64,000 nt of DNA from NCBI GenBank assembly GCA_947463325.1, contig CANHQT010000009.1:18840-82839 (forward strand). Direction: 5' to 3'. The notes under the pieces were generated by a model that was not told the origin of the DNA, did no database searches, and saw only the letters and a list, made by a program, of their open reading frames with translations. Below are positions 15,863-25,248 of this stretch, piece after piece. The stretch is from Sphingomonadaceae bacterium (GTDB lineage: Bacteria; Pseudomonadota; Alphaproteobacteria; Sphingomonadales; Sphingomonadaceae). Made by a program: the position numbers and the translations under genes. The stretch's first letter is position 1; each line of letters opens with the position of its first letter.

Positions 15863-18135
15863 CCGCAACAACCGCGAATTCCACGCCGATTTACGGCAAT
15901 GTCCCGCCACGCTGGCTGTTCACGGTCACGATCCTTGTCGGGTCGTTCCTGTTGTTCATGGTCCAGCCGATGGTCGCGCGCATGACGCTGCCCAAGCTGG
16001 GCGGTGCGCCGGCGGTGTGGAACAGCGCGATGCTGGTCTATCAGGCGCTGCTGCTTGGCGGCTATGCCTGGGCCCATTGGCTGGGGCGATTTCCGGTGCA
16101 GCGCCAGCTGTGGCTGCACGGCACGCTGCTCCTGTTTGCGGCCTTCTTCCTGCCGGTCGGCCTTGCCGCGCTGACGCCGCCGTCGGACGATAACGTCTTC
16201 TTGTTCGTGCCGATGTTGCTGCTCGCCTCCGTCGGGCCGATCCTGTTTGCGGTGTCAGCACAGGCACCGTTGATCCAGCGCTGGTTTGCCACCGGTGCGC
16301 CGGGTGCAAACCCCTATGCCCTTTATGCGGCCTCCAACCTCGGCAGCTTCGGCGGCCTGATCGCTTATCCGCTGATCGTCGAACCGACGCTCGAACTCTC
16401 TTCGCAGAGCTGGGGCTGGACAGGCCTTTATGTGCTGCTGGTGGCGCTCACCATCACCTGCGGCTGGCTGGTCAGCCGCGCTGCCCCGGCCGTGGCCAGC
16501 GCCGGGGATGCGGCTGCCGCAGCAACCGCTCCGCGCCCCGCCTGGAGCCGCATAGCCATGTGGATTGCACTCAGTGCCGTCCCCTCGGGCCTGATGCTCT
16601 CGACAACGACGCACCTGACCACTGACATTATGGCGATGCCGCTGATGTGGGCGATCCCGCTCGGCCTTTATCTGCTCAGCTTCACTATCGCCTTCGCGGA
16701 TAACCGCAGCCTCGCCGGCACCATCACGCTGATGGCGCCCGCGATGCTGCTCATATCCGGCGGCATTTCCCTGATGTCGCAGGGCGGAGGCGGCGTCGCC
16801 ATCGCGGCGAGCAGCCTCGTCATGCTGTTCACAGTCGCCATTGCGCTGCACTCGCGCCTCTATCATCTGCGGCCCGAACCGTCGCAGCTCACCCTCTTCT
16901 ATCTGATGATGTCCGTGGGTGGCGCGCTCGGCGGTCTGTTCTGCGCGCTGATCGCTCCGCTGCTGTTCGACTGGGTCTATGAACATCCGCTGCTGGTCAT
17001 CGCCGCAGCACTGCTGCTGCCGTTGCCGCCGCTGATCCCTTGGGCCGACTGGCTGAAACTCTCGCCAGACGGGCGGCGCATCGTCAATTTCCTGCTCACC
17101 GCCCTTGCGGTAGCGATTGGCGGATGGCTCACCCAGAATTGGACGGGCTATTTTGAACAGGGTGAATTGATCGCCATCGGTGCCCTGTTCGCGATCGGCA
17201 TCCTCTCCATTGGCTGGCGGCCGACCTTCGTCGCTGTGCTGATAGCGCTGATGATCGGCATGGGCGGTCGCACCACGATCGAAACCTCGTTGAGCGGGGA
17301 TCGCACGCGCAGTTATTTTGGCATCTACACCATCCGCGAGCGGCCGGATCTGGGCACTCGCACATTGGCCCACGGCACCACCTTGCATGGCACGCAGATC
17401 ACCGCGGCCGAACAATCACGCACGGCGACCAGCTATTACGGGCCAAATTCCGGCGTCGGCCTCGCCTTCGAACGCGCCAGTGAACTCTATGGCCCTGATG
17501 CCTCTCTCGGCGTCGTCGGGCTCGGAACCGGCACCCTCGCTTGCTATCGTCGCCCGGGACAGCAGTGGATGTTCTTCGAAATCGATCCCGCCATGGTCGA
17601 TATCGCGCAGGACAACAGCCGCTTCACCTTCCTCTCGCAATGCGCGCCGGATGCCCCGATCCTGGTCGGTGATGCCCGGCTGAAGTTGCAGGATGTCCCC
17701 CGCGAAAGCTTCGATCTGCTCGCCATTGACGCCTTCTCGTCGGATGCGATCCCGCTCCACCTGCTGACGCGAGAGGCCTTCGATGTCTATGACAGCGCGG
17801 TGCAGCCGGACGGTATCGTGCTGGTCCACATCTCGAACCGCTTCATCGACTTGGAACCGGTCTTGCTGGCTCTGACCGAACGGGCCGGATGGCATGCGCG
17901 GCTGCGCCATGACGAACCGGATTCGGCGGATCAGGCACTGTCGCGCACGGGCTCCATCTGGGTCGCGATGGCGCGCAGCGAAGCCCCGCTAGAGCGGCTC
18001 GCCATCGCCACGGAAAATGTGCCGAACGGGCGCGGTCTGTGGCGGCCGCTGGATAGCAACCGCGAACCCAAGCTGTGGACGGACAGCTATGCTTCCTTCC
18101 TGCCGCTCCTCATGATCCCGGGTTTTGGAGACTGA
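15859..18135 (+). CDS. Fused MFS-like membrane protein with spermidine-synthase-like domain
   Basis: A 758-residue two-part protein. The first about 480 residues hold roughly a dozen hydrophobic helices in an MFS-like arrangement, starting WLFTVTILVGSFLLFMVQP. The rest is a spermidine-synthase/SAM-methyltransferase-like Rossmann domain with VVGLGTGTLACY near 555, an acidic FEIDPAMVDIA strand and LLAIDAFSSDAIPLHLL. Members of this fused family have no proven reaction. It starts at GTG overlapping the GNAT stop, and the gamma carbonic anhydrase follows two bases later. True polyamine synthesis is doubtful, as the domain is highly diverged. Confidence 0.85.
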   Translation: MTATTANSTPIYGNVPPRWLFTVTILVGSFLLFMVQPMVARMTLPKLGGAPAVWNSAMLVYQALLLGGYAWAHWLGRFPVQRQLWLHGTLLLFAAFFLPVGLAALTPPSDDNVFLFVPMLLLASVGPILFAVSAQAPLIQRWFATGAPGANPYALYAASNLGSFGGLIAYPLIVEPTLELSSQSWGWTGLYVLLVALTITCGWLVSRAAPAVASAGDAAAAATAPRPAWSRIAMWIALSAVPSGLMLSTTTHLTTDIMAMPLMWAIPLGLYLLSFTIAFADNRSLAGTITLMAPAMLLISGGISLMSQGGGGVAIAASSLVMLFTVAIALHSRLYHLRPEPSQLTLFYLMMSVGGALGGLFCALIAPLLFDWVYEHPLLVIAAALLLPLPPLIPWADWLKLSPDGRRIVNFLLTALAVAIGGWLTQNWTGYFEQGELIAIGALFAIGILSIGWRPTFVAVLIALMIGMGGRTTIETSLSGDRTRSYFGIYTIRERPDLGTRTLAHGTTLHGTQITAAEQSRTATSYYGPNSGVGLAFERASELYGPDASLGVVGLGTGTLACYRRPGQQWMFFEIDPAMVDIAQDNSRFTFLSQCAPDAPILVGDARLKLQDVPRESFDLLAIDAFSSDAIPLHLLTREAFDVYDSAVQPDGIVLVHISNRFIDLEPVLLALTERAGWHARLRHDEPDSADQALSRTGSIWVAMARSEAPLERLAIATENVPNGRGLWRPLDSNREPKLWTDSYASFLPLLMIPGFGD

Positions 18136-18137
18136 TC

Positions 18138-18668
18138 ATGCACCTACCTGACGTCACTCTGGTCACCATTGACGGCAAATCGCCCCAGATCGCGGACAGC
18201 GCCTTTGTGGCGCCCGGATGCCGCATCATCGGTGATGTGACGATCGGCGAAGGCGCCAGTATCTGGTATAATTGCGTGATCCGGGCCGATGTCGACCGGG
18301 TGGTGATCGGCGCGCGCAGCAACATCCAGGACGGCAGCGTCATTCACTGCGATGCCGGCGTGCCGACGATCATCGGAGAAGATGTGCTGATCGGCCATAT
18401 GGCGATGCTCCACGGCTGCACGCTCCATGATCGCGCTTTTGTCGGCCTTGGCGCCATCGTCATGAACCATTGCGTGATCGAAGGGGATGCGATGCTCGCC
18501 GCCGGCGCGATGCTGACCGAACGCAAGCACATGCTGGCTGGAGAGCTATGGGGCGGCCGCCCCGCCGTGAAGATGCGCGACCTGCCTGAAAAGGCGATCA
18601 TGGGCATGCGCATGGGCACGGCGCATTATGTCGAAAATGCCAAGCGCCACCGCGCCGCACTGGGCTGA
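18138..18668 (+). CDS. Gamma-class carbonic anhydrase-like hexapeptide protein
   Basis: Left-handed beta-helix protein of 176 residues related to gamma carbonic anhydrases (YrdA/CaiE type). Hexapeptide turns run from GDVTIGEGASIW to GDAMLAAGAM. The three metal-binding His can be placed in VIHCDAG and GHMAMLHG. Family members may hydrate CO2 or only bind metal. The ATG at 18138 follows the previous stop by two bases; an upstream in-frame start would lie inside the MFS gene. ArsC follows 12 bases on. Confidence 0.9.
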   Translation: MHLPDVTLVTIDGKSPQIADSAFVAPGCRIIGDVTIGEGASIWYNCVIRADVDRVVIGARSNIQDGSVIHCDAGVPTIIGEDVLIGHMAMLHGCTLHDRAFVGLGAIVMNHCVIEGDAMLAAGAMLTERKHMLAGELWGGRPAVKMRDLPEKAIMGMRMGTAHYVENAKRHRAALG

Positions 18669-18680
18669 GGAGGAACGCGT

Positions 18681-19025
18681 ATGAAAGCGACCATCTGGCA
18701 CAATCCGGCCTGCGGCACATCGCGCAAGACGCTGGCGATCCTTGAGGAGACGCCGGGGATCGATCTCACTATCATCCGCTATCTCGATCAACCTTATGCC
18801 CGCGCCCAGCTCGCCGCCTTGATCAAGGATGCAGGGCTCACTCCGCGCGAAGCGCTGCGTCTGCGCGGCACTGATGCGCTAGAACGCGGCCTCCCCGATG
18901 CGGACGCCAATGCCATCATCGATGCGATGGTCGCCAATCCCGCCTATGTCGAACGGCCCTTCGTTCGCACGGATAAGGGCGCGCGCCTGTGTCGGCCGCA
19001 GGATAAGGTGCGCGATATTCTCTAA
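18681..19025 (+). CDS. arsC: ArsC-family arsenate reductase (glutaredoxin-linked type)
   Basis: A 114-residue ArsC/Spx-fold protein. The active-site pattern H-x3-C-x3-R is present as H7, C11 and R15 (HNPACGTSR), and the C-terminal half has ERPFVRTDKGARLCRP with the Arg residues that bind arsenate. A GGAGG sequence lies seven bases before the ATG. There are no other ars genes here, so a thiol-disulphide or general reductase role is equally possible. It ends 13 bases from recF on the opposite strand. Confidence 0.88.
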   Translation: MKATIWHNPACGTSRKTLAILEETPGIDLTIIRYLDQPYARAQLAALIKDAGLTPREALRLRGTDALERGLPDADANAIIDAMVANPAYVERPFVRTDKGARLCRPQDKVRDIL

Positions 19026-19038
19026 AGCGCCCGCAGCT

Positions 19039-20160
19039 TCAGCGGGCACCCGTCCCTTCCGCCACACTGCCCGCCTGCACCGCTATGCGCGTTGCCCCGG
19101 CAGGGACGGCATCGAACAGAGCCATTTCCGTTCCCGTCATCCAGACCTGACCGCCGCCTGTTGCCAGCCGGTCGAACAAGGCCGCGCGACGTGCCGGGTC
19201 GAGATGCGCGGCCACTTCGTCCAGCAACAGGATCGGGCGAGTGCCGCGCGCAGCGGCGATCAATTCACCATGGCCGATGATGATGGAAAGCAGGAGCGCC
19301 TTCTGCTCGCCAGTTGAACACAGCGCCGCCGCCTGGCCTTGATCGGCATGGATGACGGAGAGATCGGTCCGGTGCGGTCCGGTCAGCGTGCGCCCGGCAC
19401 GCCGGTCCAAAGCCCGCCCGGCACGCAGCGCGTCAGCAAGCGCCGCCGTCTCCCACTTCAGCGCCTGGGCACCATCGCCATCGGCCAGCATGATTGCGGG
19501 TCGCGGGAAACCGTCTGCCGGTGCGGAACTCTCCAAAACAGCCGCCAGCGCCGCCGTCAGCCGGTGGCGCGCGGCATCAACCGCTGCACCATGCTGCGCC
19601 ATCTGCTCCTCCAGCGCGGCGAGCCATGCCGGATCGGCGGGCCTGTCATCGGCGAGCAGCCGGTTACGCGCGCGCATCGCCGCTTCGTAGCGGCTGGCAT
19701 GGTGGCCATGTGATGGCTCCAGCGCCAGCGTCATCCGGTCGAGAAACCGTCGGCGACCGCTGGCACTCTCGACGAACAGTCGGTCCATCGCGGGCGTCAG
19801 CCACAGCAGCGACAGCCATTCGCCGAGGGCCGCTGCGCTGGCATCCGCGCCATTGATCCTCACTTTGCGCCGTGCCGATCCCGCTTCGATCGCGGTGCCG
19901 AGCGCGACTGGCGCAGACGCCTCTGCACCCGGACCTTTCAAATCGGCGCTCACCACACCGCGCGCCGCGCCCTGCCGCACCATGGAATCAAGCGCAGCCC
20001 CACGAAGCCCGCGGCCCGGGGCAAGCAGTGACACCGCCTCAAGGATATTGGTCTTGCCCGACCCATTCGGCCCGGCGAGCACGACGAGACCTGGCCCGGC
20101 ATCAATCCGCGTCGCCGGATGATTGCGGAAATCAGTCAGGGAAAGCTGCGCCAGCGCCAT
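19039..20160 (-). CDS. recF: DNA replication and repair protein RecF
   Basis: SMC-like ATPase of 373 residues that loads RecA at single-strand gaps together with RecO and RecR. Walker A is GPNGSGKT at 30-37, the ABC-type signature region contains [13 protein letters not shown], and Walker B is [13 protein letters not shown]. Length is normal. It is not next to dnaA or gyrB here, unlike the classical arrangement. The 5' end faces a divergent small membrane gene pair across about 225 bases. Confidence 0.95.
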   Translation of the reverse strand: MALAQLSLTDFRNHPATRIDAGPGLVVLAGPNGSGKTNILEAVSLLAPGRGLRGAALDSMVRQGAARGVVSADLKGPGAEASAPVALGTAIEAGSARRKVRINGADASAAALGEWLSLLWLTPAMDRLFVESASGRRRFLDRMTLALEPSHGHHASRYEAAMRARNRLLADDRPADPAWLAALEEQMAQHGAAVDAARHRLTAALAAVLESSAPADGFPRPAIMLADGDGAQALKWETAALADALRAGRALDRRAGRTLTGPHRTDLSVIHADQGQAAALCSTGEQKALLLSIIIGHGELIAAARGTRPILLLDEVAAHLDPARRAALFDRLATGGGQVWMTGTEMALFDAVPAGATRIAVQAGSVAEGTGAR

Positions 20161-20385
20161 GGTTCATCCCTAGGCGGGCAAGCGGCCCCGCGCCACACCT
20201 GCGTTATTGGCGAAATACGCGCCACTGGTCAGGAAAAATTCCCAACCCTCGGCATTTCTTTGGCGCATTAAGCGCAGTAGCGATGGCGGATTGGCGGAAA
20301 TCTGCGGTTTCTTCAAACTGGCACGGCTCCTGCAAAACAACTGGCATCCCCGGAAATGGTCCAGACACATGACAGGAGCTTACCA

Positions 20386-20517
20386 ATGACCCGCTTCGAC
20401 ACCCGTTCGCTTGGCAGCTATGTTGCCGCCGTCGCCATCGCCGTCTGGTCGACAACCATGCTGTTCGCAGCCACTGCCGTCCCCTCGGTCGCCGCTGTCA
20501 GCGCTCTGGCTGCCTGA
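20386..20517 (+). CDS. 43-residue single-helix membrane peptide
   Basis: A tiny gene encoding MTRFDTRSLGSYVAAVAIAV and 23 more residues, with one hydrophobic helix from about residue 12 to 43 and a short basic N-terminus. AGGAG ends seven bases before the ATG, a good ribosome-binding site. The PspC gene starts three bases after its stop, so the two are probably one transcript. I do not recognise the peptide. It may be a small membrane partner of PspC or a hydrophobic leader; codon use is like its neighbours. Confidence 0.65.
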   Translation: MTRFDTRSLGSYVAAVAIAVWSTTMLFAATAVPSVAAVSALAA

Positions 20518-20519
20518 TC

Positions 20520-20732
20520 ATGGCAAACCGCAACCTTATGAAAGGCAATAGTGTGGCCAACAAGTTCATGCTCGATCGCACCAATGGCAAGTTTCTCGGC
20601 GTCTGCGCCGGTCTCGCCAACAGCTTCGGTATCGATGCCCTGTTCATCCGCATCGCTTTCGTGGCGAGCGTGCTGCTCGGCTTCGGCCTGCCGCTGATCA
20701 TCTATTTCGCCATCGCCTTGCTCGCCGACTGA
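20520..20732 (+). CDS. PspC-domain small membrane protein
   Basis: A 70-residue protein that is essentially one PspC domain: FMLDRTNGKFLGVCAGLANS, then FGIDALFIRIAFVASVLLGF and a second hydrophobic stretch. PspC proteins sense inner-membrane stress, but this stand-alone form lacks the PspA/PspB partners nearby. The ATG is three bases after the 43-residue peptide gene. The transcript should end at the stem-loop at 20819-20856, which also serves rpoC from the other side. Confidence 0.88.
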   Translation: MANRNLMKGNSVANKFMLDRTNGKFLGVCAGLANSFGIDALFIRIAFVASVLLGFGLPLIIYFAIALLAD

Positions 20733-20818
20733 TGCTGGCATTCACCGGCCTCAGCGGCCTTCCCCCGCCCGGCGATGGCGGAACGCGGACCGGTCGGCAC
20801 CTGCCACCGGCCATACGG

Positions 20819-20856
20819 AAAAAGCCCCACCGGGGATGAACCCGGCGGGGCTTTTT
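20819..20856. terminator. Bidirectional rho-independent terminator between pspC and rpoC
   Basis: A long stem (AAAAAGCCCC and CCGGG paired with CCCGG and GGGGCTTTTT, one internal mismatch) with a short GATGAA-type loop. An A-run before and a T-run after make it work on both strands, 50 bases beyond the rpoC stop and 86 beyond the PspC stop. Confidence 0.9.
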
Positions 20857-20906
20857 CATGTCTGCGGCCCGACACCGTCTAGCGGCGGGCCACCCGTCCG
20901 CTGATC

Positions 20907-23900
20907 TCAGCTGTCTGCGGCATCCTCATCCGTGCCATGGCCCGAAGGCACGACATCGGCGAGCGGATCGGCGTGGATGGCGGCTTCCGGGCCCTGCGCC
21001 AGTTCGGCTGCATGCTCTTCTGCCGCACTGGCCGGAGCCACCAGATGCGCTTCGTTCGCGGCACGCATCGAAGCGCGCAGCGCCGCATCACGGCTGGAGG
21101 CGGTGACGCGGACGCGGTTCATCGCCGCGCCGGTACCGGCGGGGATGAGGCGGCCAACGATCACATTCTCCTTGAGGCCCATCAGCGTGTCGACCTTGCC
21201 CTGCACCGATGCTTCGGTGAGCACGCGGGTCGTTTCCTGGAACGACGCGGCAGAGATGAAGCTGCGCGTCTGCAGGCTGGCCTTGGTGATGCCGAGCAGG
21301 ACGGGCTTGCCTTCCGCCTTTGACTGGTTCGGAGCCAGCTTGGCGTTGAGCTCGTCCATCTCTTCGCGGTCAACCTGCTCGCCCGGCAGCAGCGTGGTGT
21401 CACCACCCGCCGTGATCTCGACCTTCTGCAGCATCTGGCGAACGATCACCTCGATGTGCTTGTCGTTGATCTTCACGCCCTGCAAGCGATAGACTTCCTG
21501 GATCTCGCTGACGAGATAGGCCGCCAGCGCCTCGATGCCGAGCACCTCGAGGATGTCGTGCGGATCGGGGCTGCCGGAGATGATCGTGTCGCCCTTCTTG
21601 ACGAAGTCGCCTTCCTGGACCTCGATCACCTTCGACTTGGGCACCAGATATTCGACTGCATCACCTTCCTCGGGAACAATGGCGAACTTACGCTTCGCCT
21701 TGTAATCCTTAAGGAATTCGACCTTGCCGCTGATCTTGGCGATCACCGCATTGTCCTTCGGCTTACGCGCTTCGAACAGTTCGGCAACGCGCGGCAGACC
21801 GCCCGTGATGTCACGGGTCTTCGCAGCTTCGCGGCTGACACGGGCAAGCACGTCACCGGCTGCCACCTTCTGGCCATCCTCGACCGAGATGGTCGTGCCA
21901 GGGGCGAGCAGATAGCGAGCGGCTTCACCCGAAGCTTCATCGAGCAGCGTCAGACGCGGCTGGAGGTCTTCCTTCTTGCCGCGGCTGGTGGCGCGATATT
22001 CGGTCACCACGCGCTGCGCGATGCCGGTTGCTTCGTCGACCACTTCGGTCAGCGTCTTGCCGTCGAGCAGGTCCTGATAACGCACAACGCCCGGCTGTTC
22101 GGTGATCACCGGCATGGTGAACGGATCCCATTCGGCAATCCGCTCGCCCAGAGCCACCGTCGCGCCATCGGCGACGAGGATGTTCGAACCATAAGGCAGC
22201 TTGTGCACCGCGCGCTCGCGACCCTCATTGTCGATCAGCGCCAGCTCGCCACCGCGGGCGAGGCTGAGGCGACGACCGCGTGAGTCGGTGATGGTCGGCA
22301 TGTCGCGATACTGGACCGTGCCGTCAGTCACCGATTCAAGGTGCGACTGTTCGTTGAGCTGCGCCGCACCACCGATGTGGAAGGTACGCATGGTCAGCTG
22401 CGTGCCCGGCTCGCCGATCGACTGGGCGGCAATGACGCCCACCGCTTCGCCGATGTTCACCGGCGTACCGCGAGCAAGGTCGCGGCCATAGCAGGTGCCG
22501 CACACGCCGGTCTTGGCTTCGCAGACCAGCGGCGAACGGATGTTCGCGGACTGGATGCCCAGCGCTTCGATCGTCGTGATGTGCGCTTCGTCGAGCAGCG
22601 TGCCGGCCGCAACCACGACATCGCCCGACTTGGCGTCGACAATGTCTTCGGCCAGCGTGCGGCCGAGGATGCGCTCGCCAAGCGAGGCGATGGTCGAGCC
22701 ACCCTGCACGATCGAACGCATTTCGAGGAAGCGTTCCGTGCCGCAATCATCCTCGACGATGGTGCAATCCTGGCTGACGTCGACCAGACGGCGGGTCAGG
22801 TAACCCGAGTTCGCCGTCTTGAGCGCGGTATCAGCCAGACCCTTACGGGCACCGTGGGTCGAGTTGAAATACTCGAGAACCGTCAGGCCTTCCTTGAAGT
22901 TCGAGATGATCGGCGTTTCGATGATCTCGCCCGACGGCTTGGCCATCAGGCCGCGCATCCCGGCGAGCTGCTTCATCTGGGTCTGCGAACCACGGGCACC
23001 GGAATTAGCCATCATGAAGATGGAATTGACCGGCTTCAGGCGGCCGTCGTCGCCGCGCGGCGTGGCCTTGATCTCGTCCATCATCGCGTTGGCGACCTTG
23101 TCGCCACAGCTCGACCAGGCGTCGATCACCTTGTTGTACTTTTCCTGCTGCGTGATCAGGCCGTCCTGATACTGCTGCTCGAAGTCCTTGACCGTCCGCT
23201 TGGCGTCTTCGACCAGCGCCACCTTCGATGCCGGGATGATCATGTCATCCTTGCCGAAGGAAATGCCCGCCTTGAACGCGTTGCGGAAACCGAGCGCCAT
23301 GATGGCGTCGGCGAACAGCACCGTCTCTTTCTGGCCGGTGTGGCGATACACCTGGTCGATGACGTCGCCGATTTCCTTCTTGGTGAGAAGGCGGTTGACG
23401 ACATCGAACGGCACGGTGTGCGACTTGGGCAGGCATTCGCCGATCAGCATACGGCCCGGCGTGGTTTCGAACCGCTTGAGATACTGGTTGCCGGCCTCAT
23501 CGGTCTGCGGAACGCGGGCGATGATCTTGGTGTGCAGCGTCACCGCACCGATGTTCAGCGCATGGTGCACTTCCGCCATGTCGGCGAGCAGCATGCCTTC
23601 ACCCGGCTCACCCTCACGCTCGAGGCTGAGGTAATAGAGACCAAGCACCATGTCCTGCGAAGGCACGATGATCGGCTTGCCGTTGGCGGGCGACAGGATG
23701 TTGTTGGTCGACATCATCAGGACGCGCGCTTCCAGCTGGGCCTCGAGGCTCAGCGGAACGTGCACGGCCATCTGGTCACCGTCGAAGTCGGCGTTGAACG
23801 CCGAGCAGACCAGCGGGTGAAGCTGGATCGCCTTGCCTTCGATCAGCACCGGCTCGAACGCCTGGATGCCGAGGCGGTGGAGCGTCGGCGCGCGGTTCAG

Positions 23901-25169
23901 CAACACGGGATGCTCGCGGATCACCTCGTCGAGGATGTCCCACACCTCGCGGCGTTCCTTTTCGACCCACTTCTTCGCCTGCTTGAGGGTCATCGACAGA
24001 CCCTTGGCGTCGAGGCGCGCGTAGATGAACGGCTTGAACAGCTCGAGCGCCATCTTCTTCGGCAGGCCGCACTGGTGCAGCTTGAGTTCGGGACCGGTCA
24101 CGATCACCGAACGGCCCGAATAGTCGACGCGCTTGCCGAGCAGGTTCTGACGGAACCGGCCCTGCTTGCCCTTCAGCATGTCGGACAGCGACTTCAGCGG
24201 ACGCTTGTTGGCACCGGTGATGACGCGGCCGCGGCGGCCATTGTCGAACAGCGCGTCAACGGCTTCCTGGAGCATGCGCTTTTCGTTGCGGACGATGATG
24301 TCCGGCGCACGCAATTCCATCAGCCGCTTCAGACGATTGTTGCGGTTGATCACACGGCGGTAGAGGTCGTTGAGGTCCGACGTCGCAAAACGGCCACCAT
24401 CGAGCGGAACCAGCGGGCGCAGTTCCGGCGGGATGACCGGCACGACCGTCAGGATCATCCATTCGGGGCGGTTGCCTGAATCGATGAAGCTTTCGACGAC
24501 CTTCAGTCGCTTGATGATCTTCTTGGGCTTCAGCTCCGACTTGGTCGTCGCCAGCTCTTCGAGCAGCGCTTCGCGCTCGCCTTCGAGATCGAGATTTTCG
24601 AGGAGCACGCGGATCGCCTCGGCACCGATGCCGGCGGAGAAAGCGTCCTCGCCATATTCATCCTGCGCGTCGAGCAGTTCGTCCTCGGTCAGCAGCTGGA
24701 ACTTTTCCAGCGGCGTGAGGCCCGGTTCGAGCACGATATACTGCTCGAAATAGAGCACGCGCTCGAGCTGCTTGAGCTGCATGTCGAGCAACAGGCCGAT
24801 GCGGCTCGGCAGCGACTTCAGGAACCAGATGTGCGCGACCGGTGCTGCCAGTTCGATATGGCCCATGCGCTCGCGGCGGACCTTGGTAACGGTCACTTCC
24901 ACGCCGCACTTTTCGCACACGATGCCCTTGTACTTCATGCGCTTGTACTTGCCGCACAGGCACTCATAATCCTTGATCGGACCAAAGATGCGCGCGCAGA
25001 ACAGGCCGTCACGCTCGGGCTTGAACGTGCGGTAGTTGATCGTTTCCGGCTTCTTGATCTCGCCGAAGGACCAGCTGCGGATGCGGTCCGGGCTGGCGAT
25101 GCCGATCTTGATCTGGTCGAACGTCTCGGGCTTGGCGACCGGGTTCATGAAGTTGGTGATCTGGTTCAT
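20907..25169 (-). CDS. rpoC: RNA polymerase beta' subunit
   Basis: Largest core subunit (1420 residues). The N-terminal zinc site is visible ([10 protein letters not shown] and a following CEKCG), and the catalytic magnesium loop is [16 protein letters not shown]. Later parts include the bridge and trigger-helix region ([18 protein letters not shown]) and the second zinc-binding Cys set ([16 protein letters not shown]). The C-terminal tail is acidic and Ala-rich. It is 79 bases downstream of rpoB on the same strand, and a bidirectional terminator follows. Confidence 0.98.
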   Translation of the reverse strand: MNQITNFMNPVAKPETFDQIKIGIASPDRIRSWSFGEIKKPETINYRTFKPERDGLFCARIFGPIKDYECLCGKYKRMKYKGIVCEKCGVEVTVTKVRRERMGHIELAAPVAHIWFLKSLPSRIGLLLDMQLKQLERVLYFEQYIVLEPGLTPLEKFQLLTEDELLDAQDEYGEDAFSAGIGAEAIRVLLENLDLEGEREALLEELATTKSELKPKKIIKRLKVVESFIDSGNRPEWMILTVVPVIPPELRPLVPLDGGRFATSDLNDLYRRVINRNNRLKRLMELRAPDIIVRNEKRMLQEAVDALFDNGRRGRVITGANKRPLKSLSDMLKGKQGRFRQNLLGKRVDYSGRSVIVTGPELKLHQCGLPKKMALELFKPFIYARLDAKGLSMTLKQAKKWVEKERREVWDILDEVIREHPVLLNRAPTLHRLGIQAFEPVLIEGKAIQLHPLVCSAFNADFDGDQMAVHVPLSLEAQLEARVLMMSTNNILSPANGKPIIVPSQDMVLGLYYLSLEREGEPGEGMLLADMAEVHHALNIGAVTLHTKIIARVPQTDEAGNQYLKRFETTPGRMLIGECLPKSHTVPFDVVNRLLTKKEIGDVIDQVYRHTGQKETVLFADAIMALGFRNAFKAGISFGKDDMIIPASKVALVEDAKRTVKDFEQQYQDGLITQQEKYNKVIDAWSSCGDKVANAMMDEIKATPRGDDGRLKPVNSIFMMANSGARGSQTQMKQLAGMRGLMAKPSGEIIETPIISNFKEGLTVLEYFNSTHGARKGLADTALKTANSGYLTRRLVDVSQDCTIVEDDCGTERFLEMRSIVQGGSTIASLGERILGRTLAEDIVDAKSGDVVVAAGTLLDEAHITTIEALGIQSANIRSPLVCEAKTGVCGTCYGRDLARGTPVNIGEAVGVIAAQSIGEPGTQLTMRTFHIGGAAQLNEQSHLESVTDGTVQYRDMPTITDSRGRRLSLARGGELALIDNEGRERAVHKLPYGSNILVADGATVALGERIAEWDPFTMPVITEQPGVVRYQDLLDGKTLTEVVDEATGIAQRVVTEYRATSRGKKEDLQPRLTLLDEASGEAARYLLAPGTTISVEDGQKVAAGDVLARVSREAAKTRDITGGLPRVAELFEARKPKDNAVIAKISGKVEFLKDYKAKRKFAIVPEEGDAVEYLVPKSKVIEVQEGDFVKKGDTIISGSPDPHDILEVLGIEALAAYLVSEIQEVYRLQGVKINDKHIEVIVRQMLQKVEITAGGDTTLLPGEQVDREEMDELNAKLAPNQSKAEGKPVLLGITKASLQTRSFISAASFQETTRVLTEASVQGKVDTLMGLKENVIVGRLIPAGTGAAMNRVRVTASSRDAALRASMRAANEAHLVAPASAAEEHAAELAQGPEAAIHADPLADVVPSGHGTDEDAADS

Positions 25170-25248
25170 GTCTTGTCCTCGAAACTGAGGGAAATTCGTT
25201 CAGCGGCAACAGCGGCCGGCACCCGATGGGCGCCGGCCCGACTGTCGC

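Noticed and set aside
22341..24479. 712-codon open frame antisense to rpoC
   Set aside because: Same reason; no ribosome-binding site or domain.
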